Notes under the pieces: model-generated | The model's database searches: none | Told to the model about the DNA's origin: nothing | The model's input: only the letters and a program-made list of their open reading frames with translations | Assembly (NCBI GenBank): GCA_000507305.1 | Contig: DF239085.1 | Location: 84,807 to 148,806, forward strand | Direction: 5' to 3' | Source of the DNA: Breviolum minutum Mf 1.05b.01 | Lineage: Eukaryota; Sar; Dinophyceae; Suessiales; Symbiodiniaceae | Length of the DNA stretch: 64,000 nt | Position numbers and translations under genes: made by a program | In this document: piece by piece, positions 1 through 12,300 of the stretch | Layout: every line of letters begins with the position of its first letter | How positions within the stretch are numbered: the stretch's first letter is position 1

Positions 1-137
1 CATTTCTCCATTTCAAATGCTTCTTGAAGGGTGGGAGCTGCCCAGATGCGTTTTTCGAGGCTCAAAAAACGCATTCCAGATATTTCTCCATTTTAAATGC
101 TTCTTGAAAGGTGGGAGCTGCCCAGATGCGTTTTTTC
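1..137. repeat. Two direct copies of an ~80-bp repeat
   Basis: A block beginning ATTTCTCC and ending in GATGCGTTTTT occurs at about 2-56 and again at about 82-136, a period near 80 bases. Between the copies lies a short foldback, GCGTTTTT paired with AAAAACGC. A second hairpin follows, CAGAGAATGCAT near 145 with its reverse complement near 200. The block lies just upstream of the retrotransposon reading frame and may be part of that element or of its target. Its function is unknown. Confidence 0.7.
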
Positions 138-187
138 CAAGTTCAGAGAATGCATCTTGTCAAGGGTGATCCGTATTATCATCAAAT

Positions 188-1258
188 TTGTCGAATGCAT
201 TCTCTGAAGGAAAACAAACGCATTGGCGAAATTCCATTTCTACGAGCGGGAACGCACGACAGCGATCGCACGACACACGATCACAAACGCACGACCGCAG
301 GCAGCTAAGATTAAGGCGCATCGTGCCGCTTGTCATGTATGGGGCAGAACTCCTGATTTCCATCCCAACAGCAGAAAGGAGACTGAACCAGCTGCAAGGT
401 TATTGGGCAAAGACGATAGTAGGCGCCCGGTCAAGGACAGACGTGAAGGCCAACCTGGCCATTCAAGAGTGTGGCTGGGAGCTCAGACTTGGCACGCTTA
501 TGCTTGAGAAGGCATTCTTGTGCCTTGCACGATTACAACTTCTCCCCCCTGAGCATCCATCAAGACGACTGCTGGAAGTAGCATTAGAATTACCATGTAG
601 ATCATGGGCGCGAGATGTGGTTTGCCTGTTAAATCACCCTGGTTTTTCCTCCAACATTCCACAGGTGCACGAGTCTGAAATTTGCCCTTCTGACATGTTT
701 CTTTTAGCCTATACTGATAGTGCTGTGAGGCGGAATATTTTGAGAAACTACCGTGACAACATTGTTCGACCCATTCTCCTTCTCTATGACGAAACCAATT
801 TCCGAACATGTGCGACAAAAATGATTCCAGGGTTGCAATGCCAGTTTTTTGAATTGGAAAGTACAAATGATTTGATGAAAAAACTGCTACCAGCGGTGCT
901 ACATTGGAGGGTGTTTCGTATTTGGTTGATAATCAGGATGACAGGACAGTGGCCAATTTGCCTCTACGAACCTGAGTCTAATGTTGACGTGCTCGATGAA
1001 TGCCCCTTTTGTTTTGCTAAATTGATTTCTGTACGGCATGCCATTCTGGATTGCCCACACAGACCTGACCCCCCTAGTGGTGTTCGTGAACTGCAGCAAA
1101 ATATCCAATGTTTGTTTGATGAACGCTTGGAAGGTCCTATCTTACAGAAAGCCATCAGCTTTGTGGGACAAAGTGTCCACAAGGTCTTGGTATGTTCTAA
1201 GGTGGTGCCCAACAGCAGGCTTGACCAATGGCTGCATGATTTCGGAACCGTGGAGTAA
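188..1258 (+). CDS. C-terminal part of a LINE-like (non-LTR) reverse transcriptase protein, 5' truncated
   Basis: An open frame of 356 codons runs from about 188 to a TAA at 1256-1258; the retrotransposon-like part begins around 320. The segment RRIVPLVMYGAELL followed by RRLNQLQGYWAKTIVGA is typical of the region just after the catalytic domain of non-LTR reverse transcriptases, where the thumb and connector lie. Near the C terminus a CPFC...H...C arrangement (DECPFCFAKL then RHAILDCPH) forms the Cys/His knuckle common at the end of such ORF2 proteins. The catalytic YxDD block and any endonuclease domain are absent, so this is a 5'-truncated copy, the usual result of target-primed reverse transcription. 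The frame is intact over what remains, suggesting a fairly young copy. The first ~45 residues before RRIVPL are low-complexity and may be vector sequence rather than element. Family assignment is from motif memory. Confidence 0.7.
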   Translation: MSNAFSEGKQTHWRNSISTSGNARQRSHDTRSQTHDRRQLRLRRIVPLVMYGAELLISIPTAERRLNQLQGYWAKTIVGARSRTDVKANLAIQECGWELRLGTLMLEKAFLCLARLQLLPPEHPSRRLLEVALELPCRSWARDVVCLLNHPGFSSNIPQVHESEICPSDMFLLAYTDSAVRRNILRNYRDNIVRPILLLYDETNFRTCATKMIPGLQCQFFELESTNDLMKKLLPAVLHWRVFRIWLIIRMTGQWPICLYEPESNVDVLDECPFCFAKLISVRHAILDCPHRPDPPSGVRELQQNIQCLFDERLEGPILQKAISFVGQSVHKVLVCSKVVPNSRLDQWLHDFGTVE

Positions 1259-1375
1259 AAAGAAGAGGGCATGACGTCACGACTCGCAAGGGCTTCCCCT
1301 TGGAGTAACGCACGCATGCTGTGCTTCATGTCACAGTTTGCGTTTCCTTTGACCCAACTGTGTCTGAAGCTTGTG

Positions 1376-1405
1376 ATCAGAATCAGAATCAGAATCAGAA
1401 TCAGA
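1376..1405 (+). repeat. (ATCAGA)n tail of the LINE
   Basis: Five consecutive ATCAGA hexamers follow the reverse-transcriptase frame by about 115 bases and then give way to AAAAG. Position and form fit the 3' tail of a non-LTR element. Confidence 0.75.
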
Positions 1406-1408
1406 AAA

Positions 1409-1925
1409 AGAAACTTAATAAAGAAATTTAGTGAAACATGAGAGAAATAAATTTAGATAAGCAAATTTCGATAGAGAAATTGAGATAGAGATATTACAAA
1501 AACAAGATAAATAAATTCAGAGAAAATTGAGATAAAAAAAAATCGATAACGTAATTAAGAGCAATAAATCTTTGAAAAGAACTTTAGATATAGAAATTTG
1601 TCAAAAGTTTTTTTACAGAAATTTCGGGATTGTTGGAGATAAAGAAATTCAGGTAAAGCATTTAGATAAAGAATTTTCGGTAAAGAAATTAAGATTCAAG
1701 AAATTGCGATAAAGAATTTTTTTGCATAAAGAAAACTTGGTAAAGAAGTTGACAAATTAATATAGCACAATTTCAACAGGAAATTGAGATAAAGAAAATC
1801 ATTTAACGAAATTTAATAAGAATTTACCAAAAAACCTTAGAGAACGATGTTGAAAAGAATTGTAAATAAAGAAATTTATCAGACATTTCCAAAAAAATCT
1901 AGATAAAGAAATTGATCAGCAAAGT
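1409..1925. repeat. A-rich degenerate tandem repeat (AGATAAAGAAATTT-like)
   Basis: About 500 bases consist of loosely repeated blocks of the form GATAAAGAAATT, spaced roughly 14-18 bases. No frame stays open. It begins directly after the LINE tail, so it may be a decayed satellite or the AT-rich target of the LINE insertion. Confidence 0.6.
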
Positions 1926-2980
1926 TTCTCATATGTAGCGATAGCCTTTATTTACCTCTATCTCTTATTTTATAATAAGTGTCCTTGATCTTCTTACCTT
2001 GGGTCAAGGGACAGCACCTAAGGTTCTTTTGCTGTGTTTTTTTTTACTTTTGCCCTCTTCAAGAAACCTAAATCCAGATCAAGGAGGTTAAAGATCTCGT
2101 CAAGTTAAAGATCTCCTCAAGAAGTCTAAATCCAGAGCAAGGAGGTTATAAAGACCTCCTCCTTTTTGTAGAAAGGATTTATCTTTTTTTGTGAGCTATG
2201 ATCTATATCACATGAAAGATTTAAGGACTACTGTAATTTCTCCTTAATTAAGGACTGAATATCCTTTAAATTTAAGGATGGAGTCTTTGGGAAGCCTGCA
2301 GGTTGAAACCAAAACTTCTTCGATGCGCAGTTTTGGGATTCTGGACGCAATCAAGACACTGCAGCAAATTCGACCAGAACCGTTGAATTTTGATTTCCGG
2401 GAAGAGCAAGACCGGTGTCGTTTGAGGCCACTTTGAACTGCGCAAAAAGGGCGATGGCCGTCGTTGGGACACGCAAACGAAAATCAAGTGCACAACAGAA
2501 GGAAAATCATTACGCCCCGGAAATTTAACATAAATACGACCCAACATAGCTAGATGAAAGGAGATACCGTATTGCCCTTTCCAAGCCATGATCTTCAATA
2601 TGCGTGTTAAGTTTCTGTCGTGTAAATATTTGAATCGACCGGACTTCGAATGAGCGTTGCCACAGGCGCTGGGCTTCTGCGAATTTCTAAGACTGCCATC
2701 GAAACCATCTTAAGGTCATCGAACACGCACAACGAACACAACAAAAAGACGGTAACCAAAACTCAACACCACGCAAACTTTCTTTTGGTAAGTATAGTAC
2801 ACCCGGACAACGGCCACGATTTGTAGCCCCTGTCGCAAACTTATAGTAGAACCCAGTCACGGTGTTCACACTTACTTGCAATAGCAAACTGGCACAACCC
2901 CACAGGTCTCGAAATTAAAGTACGATATCAATCTTTTCTCGCCAAGCAACATCATCAGTCCCTGTTCCAGGGCACGCAAT
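1926..2980. other. Non-coding stretch with short repeats and a dispersed 150-bp block
   Basis: No convincing gene is visible. Near 2065-2165 the phrase TCTAAATCCAGA...CAAGGAGGTTA is repeated, giving several AAGATCTC/AAGACCTC boxes. The GC-richer block 2315-2470 resembles 31985-32155 in this window. An antisense frame of 108 codons at 2272-2598 overlaps it but has no recognisable motif. Confidence 0.4.
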
Positions 2981-3128
2981 GGAGGTGCTTGTGGAGGTGC
3001 TTGTGGACGTGCTTGTGGAGGTGCTCGTCGTCGTGCTTGTGGTGGTGCTTGTGGAAGTGCTTGTGGAGGTGCTTGTGGACGTGCTTGTGGAGGTGCTCGT
3101 CGTCGTGCTTGTGGTGGTGCTTGTGGAA
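2981..3128. repeat. 12-bp minisatellite, left half
   Basis: Tandem copies of GGTGCTTGTGGA with variants such as GGTGCTCGTCGTCGTGCT. The unit length is a multiple of three, so all frames stay open and simple peptides (PQAPPQAL on the minus strand, for example) appear without implying a gene. The array stops exactly at the left inverted repeat of the large element and resumes, in phase, at 21447. Confidence 0.9.
3125..3128. repeat. Target-site duplication GGAA, left copy
   Basis: GGAA directly precedes the left terminal inverted repeat and recurs directly after the right one at 21447-21450. Deleting 3129-21450 gives GTGCTTGTGGAAGTGCTTG, which keeps the 12-bp period of the minisatellite. Confidence 0.65.
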
Positions 3129-3402
3129 AAGTTATATTAATTCTTTTTGGTTCCAATTTTGTGGGGTTTGGTTCCAACCTTCTGTGTTTGGAAGCTATGT
3201 TACCAATGACATCAGCAACCTTGTGGTGATCTCTCCACAAGAAGACGATATCCTTGAGCCCGCTAGACACTGTCATCTCCTTTTGTTAAAACCCACCCAC
3301 CCATCCAATGGTGTCATGTTTTGACACACAACATTGCTGGCAAAGTTGGCAAAGAAATTTTAATCCACCTTACAGCCACAGCAAAGATGACAGTACTGTC
3401 AG
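3129..3402 (+). repeat. Left terminal inverted repeat (274 bp)
   Basis: It starts AAGTTATATTAATTC and ends GACAGTACTGTCAG. The inner 14 bases contain the palindrome TGACAGTACTGTCA. The reverse complement lies at 21173-21446. Confidence 0.9.
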
Positions 3403-3536
3403 AAACAACAACATCCAAAAAACTGAGCCTTCTAGCTCTGTGTGTCAGAAACAACAACATCCAAAAAACTGAGCCTTTTAGCTCTTTGTGTCAGAAACAA
3501 CAACATCCAAAAAACTGAGCCTTCTAGCTCTTTGAA
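3399..3536 (+). repeat. 46-bp tandem repeat, three copies
   Basis: The unit starts TCAGAAACAACAACATCC and ends CTTCTAGCTCTGTGTG. Three nearly identical copies follow directly inside the left inverted repeat, overlapping its last few bases. Subterminal repeats of this kind often bind a transposase; here that is inference. Confidence 0.9.
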
Positions 3537-4709
3537 ACGGTCCAATCCTCATTTTATAATATGATATATCATGATTGGTTTTCCCCAAAATGGTTTCGAA
3601 ACCCCTCCTTCCCTCCACAGTGGCCACAGCCAGTCAGTTTTGGAAAAGGTTGCAGGCATTCTTTTCTCGAAGCTTGGCAATTTTTTAGCAGGGGTGCAGG
3701 TAGGGAGTTTTTGAAAAACAGTTTTGAAATCTATCTATTTCTAAAACCCAAAGAAGTATATATTATATAATCACAAGGTTCAAAGATCTTTCCAAGATCT
3801 CTTTGACAAACATGTTTTGATTTTTTTCAAAAGCCTCTTGATGAAACGCACGCACCTTTTGCAAGTGCCCATCAAACCTGAGTGACCCATTGAGTCGTTC
3901 ATCCATATTTGAAGGGGTCAAATCAAAACACATATTTCAGTTGATTATAGGGATGCTATTCATCCATATTTGAGGGGGCCAAATCAAAACACATGATTTT
4001 GGAACACACGCATCGTTTTTTTAGATGTGTCTTCGACATGTTGGGAATTGACGCATTCCTGAAGTCTAAAAACATGTTCACTGTATCTCATTTGAATTTT
4101 GCACAAGGGATTTGCGGCGTTTGCGGCGTTTGTCAAACAAACTCATTGTGAACATACAAGTCAAAAAACCATCTAATGGCAGAAATTGTGGTTGATTTGA
4201 TTGAAAGAAATTTGTAGAATCTAATGGCATGTTTCTTCCAACATTTTGGGAACACATTGCCAATGATTACAAAGCGATGGACCCAAGGAACAGACGATTG
4301 TCTTGCTTGGTTTCCCAAGCAGAGGAGCGACCTGGGCACCGGGTGGGGTGGGTTCTATCATCCCTTTTTCTTTTAGCTAGTGCTAGTAAGCAATGCTCCC
4401 TATTTTGCTGTTTTCTTGCAACTTGTTTTGATTGCTTGTATCTTACGGGTAGTTTTGCAGACTTCTGGACTCACGCATTTGTATGCGCAACATTTTTTTC
4501 ACACACATCTATGCGGTAGCAGCCAGCGGTCAAATGATGTGAGGCTAACCCCGTGCCCCACTAACATCCACTAGCCACTCTAAGAACAAAGCTTTCCAAG
4601 GGCTTCGAATGATCCAGGCAGGTTTGACCAAAAAAACATATGGATGAGATTTTTTAAAGAAATTCAAGAAATAAGATCAACATTGGGAAAATCCAACAAC
4701 TTTCAGTTA
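3537..4709. other. Left subterminal non-coding region of the element
   Basis: There is no supported gene. A direct repeat of TTCATCCATATTTGA plus GGGG.CAAATCAAAACACA occurs at about 3898-3935 and 3958-3993. TTTGCGGCG is doubled near 4110-4128. The + strand frame 4229-4519 has no motif and poor composition. The segment probably serves as the 3' flank of the large minus-strand gene. Confidence 0.5.
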
Positions 4710-6335
4710 TCACTTCTGGATCCCACTACGCCCTGCAAGAAAATCAGCACGCAATTGGCTAGCCATCCAAGCTTCAATGGAACGTGTGCGACGCTCAACG
4801 CTTTGTGGCATGTCACTGCGTGCAATCCAATCTTTTACAAACCAGTCCTTTGCTTTTGTCAAAGAACTAAAGGAAGCAGGTTTCTCTACCCCAGTCTTAT
4901 CCTCCTCCTTATCAGTTTTTTGTTTCTTACTTTTCCTCTCCACCCCAGCTGATACAAACTTAGCATGCCAAGCCCTGCTGGTTGCACGCTTCTTCTCAAG
5001 TTGCGCCAGCTTTTTCTTTTCAGTCTCAGACATCTCCCCCGTTTCCTCGACCTCTTCCACCACCTCAGGAGTTTCAATTTGTGGTACCTCAATCTCAGGA
5101 ATTTCTTCCATAGGGATTTCCCACTCAGGTGGTACCTCAGGCACATTCTCAAACACCTCAGGTTCCTGTGGTATGTCAGGCACACTCTCAAACACCTCAG
5201 GTTGCTCAGGTTCAGCGGTTTGCAGGTACTTTTCAACAAATCCACCAATAGACATCTCAACCTGTGATTCGTTTTCACCCTGAAACTGTTGTTGGGACCC
5301 AACATGTTGATGAAGCTCCCTGAAATCCCACCCAACCATACTCCCTGGGGAGCTTCCAAAAGGTAGCCCAGTGTCAGGTAACTCAGGTAAAGGGGAATCT
5401 TCATCTTTCTCCGTCACACCATTGACCTCATCCTCATCATCATCAGCAGCAACAACCCCCATGCTTGTTGGACGAGGAGGCGTAATCCTGCAGCACAAAG
5501 ACAGACAAATAGGGGGGGACACATGATAGAACAAACACATCCCAATACCCAAAATATATGAGGTACATAGGAGAAAAGTATCAAAGTATCACATGTTGTT
5601 AATTTCAAGCTAGTTCACATAGGTGTTTCCACTGGCTGGGCCATCACAAAGGGTTTGGAAATACTCAAAGGTCGGGCTGATGGTCGTGCAACATCACGGA
5701 TGCCAAGAACGGATTTTGGGGTCAAAGTAGAAAGTTGAGGCTTCCATGGTTTCGGAGGTGCCGGCTCATAGTCTAGAACACCATCATCAACCACCACTTG
5801 GGTTGACAGGGAAGTGCTCATCATGTAAGATGAAAGATACCCAGGGTAAAACCAAAAGCTAAATGTCACTGGGGCCAAAATCAAACATCAGTTGTTTGCA
5901 ACAAGCTTTTGTGAAAGGTATGCCGAGTTAGATCTATAGCTCCATCCAGCAATGAAAAGAGTTCTTGAAAAACAGCACTGTTCCAATGATAAATGGTTTC
6001 GAAAAAAAAAACCTGTTGCAATTTTGAATGAAACGAACAAGAAACGCTATACACCTGTTTTTTCACACCTCTCTTCGCGCCAGTGTTTCTTCTAAATTTC
6101 ATCACCACATAAAGGCACTACTGCGTAGTGAAGGATGCGGTGTTCCCAATCACAACCGACATGTTGCGAAACCATCAAAATCAAAATATAGGCTTGGTTT
6201 TGAAAGCCCATGTTCCCTTAGATGATGCGTTTACAGCATCCTTTGCCAAGAGAAAGATCACCTGGTAAAAACCAAAGTGGCTTTGCAGCTGCTACAACCT
6301 TCTCCGTGGGGTACTTGCGGAGTCGCCAGACCTAA
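4710..6335 (-). CDS. C-terminal exons: Glu/Pro-rich repeats and basic tail ending FLAGRSGIQK
   Basis: Small exons 6335-6265 (WRLRKYPTEKVVAAAKPLWF), 5995-5890 (ELFSLLDGAIDLTRH) and 5884-5618 lead to a last exon 5487-4710. That exon is acidic with Val-Phe-Glu repeats (PEVFESVPDIPQEPEVFENV), then IEVPQIETPEVVEEVEE, a Lys-rich stretch, and AKDWFVKDWIARSD...SIEAWMASQLRADFLAGRSG. A similar EAWM.S..RA..LAGR.G.Q ending is familiar from many Symbiodiniaceae proteins. Stop TGA at 4710-4712. Confidence 0.65.
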
Positions 6336-9300
6336 GATGGAAAGGTAACACTAGGTTAAGGAAAAACCAGGTAGGATCAACACAGGGGAGATCAAGGAAA
6401 GGGGTGTAAACAACATCAACAAAATCTTTCTTTGTAGTAAGCCTAAGCACTAGCACCAATGGACCTTCAACAATACTACCATATGTGAAGTGCGATGCTA
6501 TGTTGGATGCCTTGAGTTGCTTCGCAGGGATACTAGTAGCCCTCCAAACCAACTGGTTGCCTTCATGAGGGGCAACTTCAAAATAATCATCACATTTGCC
6601 TTGCTGGACTGCTGCTGGTCTTGCGCATGTATGGCCACCAACAGAATATTCAATAAAACCAGATTTCTCCATTGCTTGCAAAGCGTGGCGTAGGGTTGTG
6701 AGGGGTCCGTCACCACCAGACTCTTCCTACACACAGGACTCACAGTTTGAAATTGACTCAAATTATCTTGGGAACATTCAGGGCTATACTATATATACCC
6801 GACATATTCAAAGAACAAGTTGGAAAAAATATTCATCATACTCATAAATATGTATGTTAAATATGTTTCTGAATTCAACCAAACATAGATATGTCTTTGA
6901 AATTACCCCTCCTCCATCACCACCAGCACACCATCATTTGACCAATGGCAAGGAAATCCCTTGTTGGGGTTGTTTGCTTGGAACTTTGCCGCTTTTTCGC
7001 CCAGAAGCCACACCCCACCCCCGTGCGAAATCACTGGCTGCGTGTTGGCTGTCAAGTGGATAGGGTCATTTCCAGCAGCAGCAATAAACAAACATGGCCC
7101 CGGGGTCAACATGAAAGTAAGGCCAGGGTTAACACTGGATGCAACCGGAATTTCTGTGATTCCATCGGTAAACTTGGCCTTCAATGCTTCAATTGTTTCT
7201 GGTTCTCCCTTGAAAATCCCAGACCAGTCATACCCTTCCTCCTCCTTCTTTTCCACTTGAGTTCCTCCTTCCTCTGTTTTGGGATTCTCTTTCTTGACAG
7301 GGCTAATCTGAGGGGGTTCCACTTTCACCTCCCCAACTGTCGAAGTCCATAGTTTGTCAAATTGACTAAGCATCTCCCTCCACTCAGGGCCAAACATTGG
7401 ATCACTGATGAATCTATTGCGGGTGTCTTTGGGGATAATCAGCAATTTGTCGACAACCTGACACACCTTCAGCTCGGGCATCGAGATGGGCTTGGGGAGG
7501 TCTTCAACAGCTGGATCTTTCTTGTAGCGAGGCATGGCCTTGTCCATCGGGTACTGTCCACCCTTCCACACCTGCGCACATTGTTTGGAGGTAAGTCTAA
7601 GGTAAAACAAAATCTATTGCTACTTGGAGCTGGGGTTTAAAAATCTATTTTTGCTATTTGCTGCTGACATGCTGCTAGGTATCTATTGCTACTTGGGGCT
7701 GATGTTATGTTCTATTCTTGCTATTCCTACCTGGTGCTGGAGCGAAACTTCTAAACACACACATACATTTGTAAGTAACAGTCTATTGCAATACAACACT
7801 TATCAACACTTTTGGATGTTTCAAACTTGCCTGCAAGAGGTGATTTTTCACAATCTCTTTGGCACACTTGTAGCTTGCATCCATCAAGCTGCTACCACAA
7901 ACAGGGTGTCCCAACTGCAAAGCTGCTAGTTCTACACACCCATCATACGCCGTTGGATGAACCACCACTGTACCATGATTTTTCTTCAAACCACCTTGGA
8001 AAAACAACACGTAACATTCTTGCGATAACATTTCGAATTCAGAAAGAAACTCTTTTCATCAAAGCATTCACACAGTTGTACAACAACAGAGGCTGGTACT
8101 CAAGAGGGAATTCAGGATAGCCTTCGGGACACCAACCCCACCCAGCCATTGACTGGTTTCTTGTTGGTCAGTTAGATTCCGACGTGCTTCCCCACAAAGT
8201 ATAGGGATTCATCGCCAGGACCTGGAATGACAAAGTTTTTCTCAGCCAAGGCCGGAGGAAACTCTGAAACAGGTAGAGACATTCGGCACCACAGAGAGCT
8301 TGCGCAAAACCTGAGTCAACATGATGGCTAGATTATCCTTTTTAGACAAGGGAGTGTGATATCCTTTTCAGAGTGTAATATCCTTTTTAGACAAGGGCTA
8401 GATTATTTCAGGTTGGTAAGAACTTGATGGCAATATGCCAAAAAAATTACAACTGCGTATCAAAGAACACATTGATAGTGGCATCCTCTTCAAGAGTGGT
8501 TCCCCGGACACGCCGATGAGCTGTCCCCTTCATTGGTAGCGTTGTATCCAAAACCCCCAAATGGCAGGGGAATGCACCAGGGATCTCACGGTTTTTGTGC
8601 AAGTCGTCAGTGTTGAGATTCAAAGTAAAAGGTCGGGTCTCCACATTGACAGCGCCCAATTTGTCTTCAAGTTTCCTGCCCAGTATTTCCAAATTGAAAA
8701 AAAAACAGTATCACTGGACTAAATGTTCATGTTCAAGAAGAGATCCTTTAAAAGATGGATATGATCATCAACCCTCACCAACCACCTCATCGTTTTCCGA
8801 AGGCTTGCACCAGCATCAGAACCCACCAGGAGTGGGGGGAGCAAGACTAAGCAGGAACCTGGGGGCCAGGCGGTTTTTGGAAACATAAATTACAAACCAA
8901 ATCCTAAGTTGGACATCCTTTCTCATATTCAAACAAAAAAATACCGCAATATGTTGAAGCTAAGGGACGTTCAGGGTTCTTTTGGAGAACCTTCTCAGCC
9001 AAATCACCAACAGTATTGATTTCTTTCTGGGACATCGCTCCCAACTTTGTGCAATCAATATAGAGGATGATGTTCAGATCTGCAGCGGTTACCTATCAGG
9101 GAACAATGGATAACAACATATAGCAACACTACAGTGATATTTCTCTTTATTGTGTTTGCACCTGTCACTGTTTGGTGTTATTTAAAGAAGAACATTTCAA
9201 CAAAGTTCAACTTCCAAGTATATCTATTTACAGACTGTAGTATATATATATATATACAAATATTCCATACACTACGCTATTAGGCCTGCTTGGACATAGC

Positions 9301-12300
9301 CAGAGACTTGATGATTCCATCCAAGGAAGGATCACATGGAGCCTTCTCAGTGGTCAGCACAACACGGCAGTGCTTGTCCATGAAGTCTTCACAAAGCCTT
9401 GGACACCCATAAGCCCACAGCTCAAACTAGAAGTAAAGTAGGGTTCAAAAACTAAAGAATTAGAGTTCAGAAACCCAAACTTTTCGAGTGCAAACAAGGT
9501 GATTTTTTATCCCAGTAACTTCTTGCCAACTTCAATTTGTGAGCGTTCATGAGTCACTTGAACCACATGAGAACGACGTTTCCCTTCCTCACTCTGTGCA
9601 TTGAACTGCGTCATGCTTGCGCAATCTTGTGATATCTTAGCACGCAATTCACGAAAGCGCGCAGCGTTTGCTTGATCTTCAAGCTCCAGGACTTCCGCCG
9701 CCGATGGAAGTGCAGCAGGCATCGCAGGAGGGGCACATAGGTCTTGCCAAGCCCCAAAGTGCTCTAACTTCCATGTTGGAAGCTTTGATGCAGTGATTGC
9801 TTCCACATCGGCTTTGTAATCCCTGGGTGATGGGTGATGGGTTTTTGAACTTATAGAAATAATCCAGATAGATTTTAGGTTTTGACATTTGGGAATTGGA
9901 TGATTAGAATGTTTGGATTTGGTTAGTTTTGGGGAGTTTAAAATTTGAAAATGAATTCCAACCATGATACTGCTGGAAGAAGGCTTTGAGTACTGCTTCT
10001 TCTTTCGCATCATCCCATGATGACAATGATTTCGCTTCAGTGAGAACAGAGGAAAACATACAAGCGTAGTCACACATAGCATCGAACTGTTCAGCTGACA
10101 ATCGCAAACGTGGCCGGGATGATGCGCGAACCCTCTTCCCTGCTACAGTGTAAGCATGGATGACAAGCCTCAAGTGTAGAGCCTGAGAGCCTTCAGTAAC
10201 CGTGAGACACTTGCGAAGCTCAGCACTGCAATTCTTTGGCGCTGCGCCAATCATCCAGCGTGTTGAACGCAGCTGCTCTGTGTTCAGAGCACACTCCTTC
10301 CACTTCACTTGATCTAGATGAATGCGAAGAACTTCACGGGAAGCCTAGTAGGCAACAAGCAGGGATACCAAGTTAAGAACCATCATTTTTTGGCTAGAAA
10401 CAAATCAAATGCGATGGGCTAACTTATAAGAATTGCCCCAAAATCTCCAAAGTAAAAAACTACATTTGGATGATGCAAAGGACTTCGCAGGTGCCCATCA
10501 CAATGTTTGCGATGCTACGGATTTTGTCTTCATCCAACCTGTGCTTCGCCGGAACACCTGAGTTGTGCCAATCTGCAATGACAGCACGCAGTCGCTCCTC
10601 TGTACTCATTGATGGTGCGTGAGAGCCGTTTGTTTCAGCAATTTCCATCAATCGCGAAAAGCGTAATGCGAGTTGAAGCGCATTAGGCTGTTGCCGTTCT
10701 GCCCCCCGATAGCTTAAAGTCAAATTTCTGAACGAGCGATTGGTTGCATCAATGCCAAAGTTCATCTTAGTACAGGGCTTTCACAAGACTAAGACACACA
10801 GCTTGGAAAAGAAGGCAAACAAACAATCACCAGTTTCAACAAAAGCACTTGGCATAGAAGGAAAACATGGTGTTTGGCTAAGGTGCGTGGCAGGGAATTA
10901 ACCAACATCGATCCAAAACTTTGAAGATCGGTTTCAACTTCTCAGATGTGCCAGGGTCCACATGATCTAGCTCAGACGCAGCGATTAGCATAAAGGCTAC
11001 GCAAGAAGATCTTGTAAATCCTTTGATTTGGTGAATAGAAGCGATACCAGCAGTCCAAGATCCTTCAGGGAACTGGGTGATAATACATAGTTACATAGTA
11101 GTATAAAGTACTTTTTAAAAAAGAAGCTCTATGTTTCAGTGTTTTTCTTTTGATGGCCTGACTCTGCAGCAGGCATTGTGGTATCCAAAGGTTCCCGACC
11201 TAGTTCGATTCCAGAAAAAAGCATGCTGTAGAAAGTAGTGCACCAATCTTCCAAAGTAGGAAGCCCATCATCTGGAACATCAAACCTCCATTTTGTTTTT
11301 GGGGATGAATATAAATAAACATATTTGCAGATGTTCCCAAAACATCAGGTAGCAAAACATTACCTAACCTGATTTTACATAACATAACATAACATTAACA
11401 TAACATATGTGTTGTTGTTTTATCCTTGACTCTAAACATGTTGTTTCGTAAACCCCCCTTGCCTCAGGCATGTGATTGGCATTTTTGATGTCTCATCATT
11501 CATGCCAAGATTCATTTCCTGGGTGAAGTAGGATTCGAAGAAAAAACAAGGATACCCTTAAGAACAACATATTTTACAGATGTTGGAAAGAAAAACCAAC
11601 CATTAATCATTAGACAGGATTCAACCGAAGAGTTCTTGTAGAGATACTGCATGCCACGGCTCTTGGCATATTCTGCGTACCAATTCTCTAGCAGTTGGGA
11701 GTGACGTTCAGAAACACCAGCATCAGTCGACGCTAGAATATCCACCACTAGCTGAGCAGGATGTCCCTTGCAGTCTTTTTGATCCCTGAAGGATTGGACA
11801 TAGTTCAACATCTCCTTTAGGGTTGGCAAACTAAACCCCTCATAGTACCCCGCATCTATATGCGTTGTAAGGTTTCTATCCAAAACTTATTGTACCCAAA
11901 CTTTGTTGTAAACACACATTGGTTTTTGGACTTGGATCCTTGACTAGGGTCAGATCACCCTCAGGGAGTTTCGACAACTGCTGATCAAATTGGGAACATG
12001 GCCGCTTGGCAGGTGGATCAGCTTCACCATTGGGTCCAGACGTGTGTTCCTCAAGCTTTGCCCTGAAGGCACAGAGGGCCATAGCAGTGGCAGGCAGCCA
12101 CCTCAAAACAAAATCCTTACCTTGGGATCCTGATCAAAAGCCCTGCAGGGTATACACAAAATATTTCTCTTGATTCAACAATGCTTTGTGCATCGACTTT
12201 TTTTTTGAATTTCAAAAAAAGATCAACGCATTGGGCCTGGGCCAGTGCATCGATCCTTTATGTGAAATTTTCTATGGTTTTATTTTTTTTTGGGTGGAAA

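Larger units (their letters stand above)
140..1405 (+). mobile_element. Truncated LINE-type retrotransposon ending in an (ATCAGA)n tail
   Basis: The element comprises the reverse-transcriptase C-terminal frame, about 115 bases of 3' untranslated sequence, and a short tandem-repeat tail. A simple-repeat tail instead of poly(A) is a known ending for several LINE clades. The 5' border is not defined and no target-site duplication was identified. Confidence 0.6.

Noticed and set aside
2872..3276. Minus frame combining a PQAPPQ repeat with an N-terminal segment
   Set aside because: It spans the minisatellite and the end of the inverted repeat; the same peptide appears at the other end for the same reason.
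4229..4519. 96-codon + frame inside the large element
   Set aside because: Opposite to all genes of the element, Phe/Cys/Leu-rich, no motif.
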